A stretch of DNA of 5,609 bases from Natrialbaceae archaeon Tc-Br11_E2g1 (GTDB taxonomy: Archaea > Halobacteriota > Halobacteria > Halobacteriales > Natrialbaceae), in NCBI GenBank assembly GCA_001564255.1, contig LKNC01000188.1:1-5609 (forward strand), given 5' to 3'. Below, in pieces: positions 4,640 through 5,609 of this stretch; the first letter of the stretch is position 1; every line of letters starts with the position of its first letter. The notes below the pieces were generated by a model. It saw nothing but the letters and a program-made list of their open reading frames with translations, was not told the origin of the DNA and ran no database searches. Position numbers and translations under genes: made by a program.

Positions 4640-5609
4640 CAACACCAGATCCCCTGTTCCCTATCGAGGAGCGCCACCACGACGACGTGTGGGAGCGTCA
4701 ACACGGCGATCGTGATCAGATAGACCGCGATCACGTCGGGGGCGGTCACCGACGCCTCCGGGACGACGACCCAGACGCCGACGAACACCAAGAGCCCGCC
4801 GGCAGTGAGTGGCGCGGCGTCGCGGGCGAACCGCAGGCTCGCAGCGCCGACTGCACCTCCATCGAGTGCGTTTTTCGCGACGTCGTCGACGAGCATCGTC
4901 CGGAGGACGTGTCGCAGCGCGTGCCAGAAACAAAAGTAGAGGCCGATCGCGAGGATCGGGGGCACGAGCGCGAAGTACGCGAGGAGGCCGACCGTCTCTA
5001 CGGCGTCGACTGTCCACGAACCCAGACCGTCGTCGCCGGCCTGGACGAACCCGAACGCGAGCGTGGTGGCGGTCAGCGCGCCGAAGCCGACCGCGGCGGT
5101 CGCCCGCGCCCTGGGAGTAAACGCCGGCTCGAGGGCGGCCGCCGCCCCCGGGTCGAACGCCCCGACGAGCGTCCCGGCGACGAACGCGTACTGCTCTGGG
5201 AACGCGATCAGCGGGACGATCATGGGGAGTCCGCCCCTGACGAGGAGGGTGAGCAGCCGGCTCGTCCGCGTCGTGAGGTGGTCGGCCGAAAACAACTCGA
5301 CCAGCGCGTAGACGTCACCTTGCCCCCAGTGGACGAGCGTCATCAGGATAAAGAGGACGAACGCGACTACGGGGGCGAGAACCCACACGACCGCGTACGC
5401 GCCGCCGACGACCAGGTACAACAGACCGATCGCCGCGAACGACCGCGCCGTCACGGGGTCCCCCCGAGCGCGGGGCACGACGAGGTGGTCGACGGCCCCG
5501 TGGGGGAACCCGAGGACGACGACGCTGAGCGCCAGGGGCACGTACTGGTAGGCAAGCGGGAGCGAGCCGGCGACGCCCGTGATCGCGAGGCCGACGACGA
5601 CGGTGAGCA
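4639..5609 (-). CDS. Brp/Blh-family beta-carotene 15,15'-dioxygenase (partial, 5' end off the window)
   Basis: This integral membrane enzyme family cleaves beta-carotene centrally into two retinal molecules, the chromophore of bacteriorhodopsin and related opsins. 322 residues are visible. The GTG at 5541 is not taken as the start because the frame stays open to the window edge with a further hydrophobic stretch (LTVVVGLAITGVAGSLPLAY). Numbered from the first full codon, the histidine motifs are GFPHGAVDH (H36, H41), VHWGQGD (H93), FWHALRH (H229, H233) and LPHVVVVALLDRE (H307). The spacings H36-H93 (57) and H229-H233 (4) match the iron-binding histidines I recall for a marine bacterial Blh. 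Multiple hydrophobic helices alternate with short loops. Family members run about 300-360 residues, so little is missing. Whether it is brp or blh cannot be decided, and no opsin gene is in view. It is convergent with purM. Confidence 0.88.
   Translation of the reverse strand, partial: LTVVVGLAITGVAGSLPLAYQYVPLALSVVVLGFPHGAVDHLVVPRARGDPVTARSFAAIGLLYLVVGGAYAVVWVLAPVVAFVLFILMTLVHWGQGDVYALVELFSADHLTTRTSRLLTLLVRGGLPMIVPLIAFPEQYAFVAGTLVGAFDPGAAAALEPAFTPRARATAAVGFGALTATTLAFGFVQAGDDGLGSWTVDAVETVGLLAYFALVPPILAIGLYFCFWHALRHVLRTMLVDDVAKNALDGGAVGAASLRFARDAAPLTAGGLLVFVGVWVVVPEASVTAPDVIAVYLITIAVLTLPHVVVVALLDREQGIWC

Overview
The window looks like haloarchaeal chromosome. It is GC-rich, its proteins are acidic (Asp/Glu-rich), the coenzyme F420 gene cofG and a Brp/Blh-type retinal-forming enzyme are present, and most genes have a TATA-like box about 25-30 bases before the start codon with almost no 5' leader. 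The genus cannot be told from this stretch. No rRNA, tRNA, CRISPR array or transposase gene was seen.

Layout, left to right: (1) the 3' end of thrS (+), reading in from the left edge; (2) a short 46-bp terminal-inverted-repeat element whose first base is the last base of the thrS stop codon; (3) a fused helix-turn-helix/phosphoribosyltransferase regulator (+), with an inverted repeat laid over its promoter; (4) a short archaellin/type IV pilin-like gene (-) that appears broken by a one-base frameshift; (5) cofG (+), divergent from (4) across an approximately 50-bp shared promoter region; (6) a four-helix membrane protein of unknown function (+); (7) a UspA-type universal stress protein (-), convergent with (6); (8) purM (+), divergent from (7); (9) a 109-bp long form of the element seen at (2), filling the space between convergent purM and brp; (10) a Brp/Blh-family beta-carotene 15,15'-dioxygenase (-), nearly complete but running off the right edge.

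The genes are mostly single transcription units rather than one operon. ThrS charges tRNA, PurM makes a purine intermediate, CofG makes the F420 chromophore precursor and Brp/Blh makes retinal, so there is no shared pathway. The least explained signals are the two copies of the inverted-repeat element placed at stop codons, the candidate operator at the regulator's own promoter, and the degenerate archaellin-like gene.
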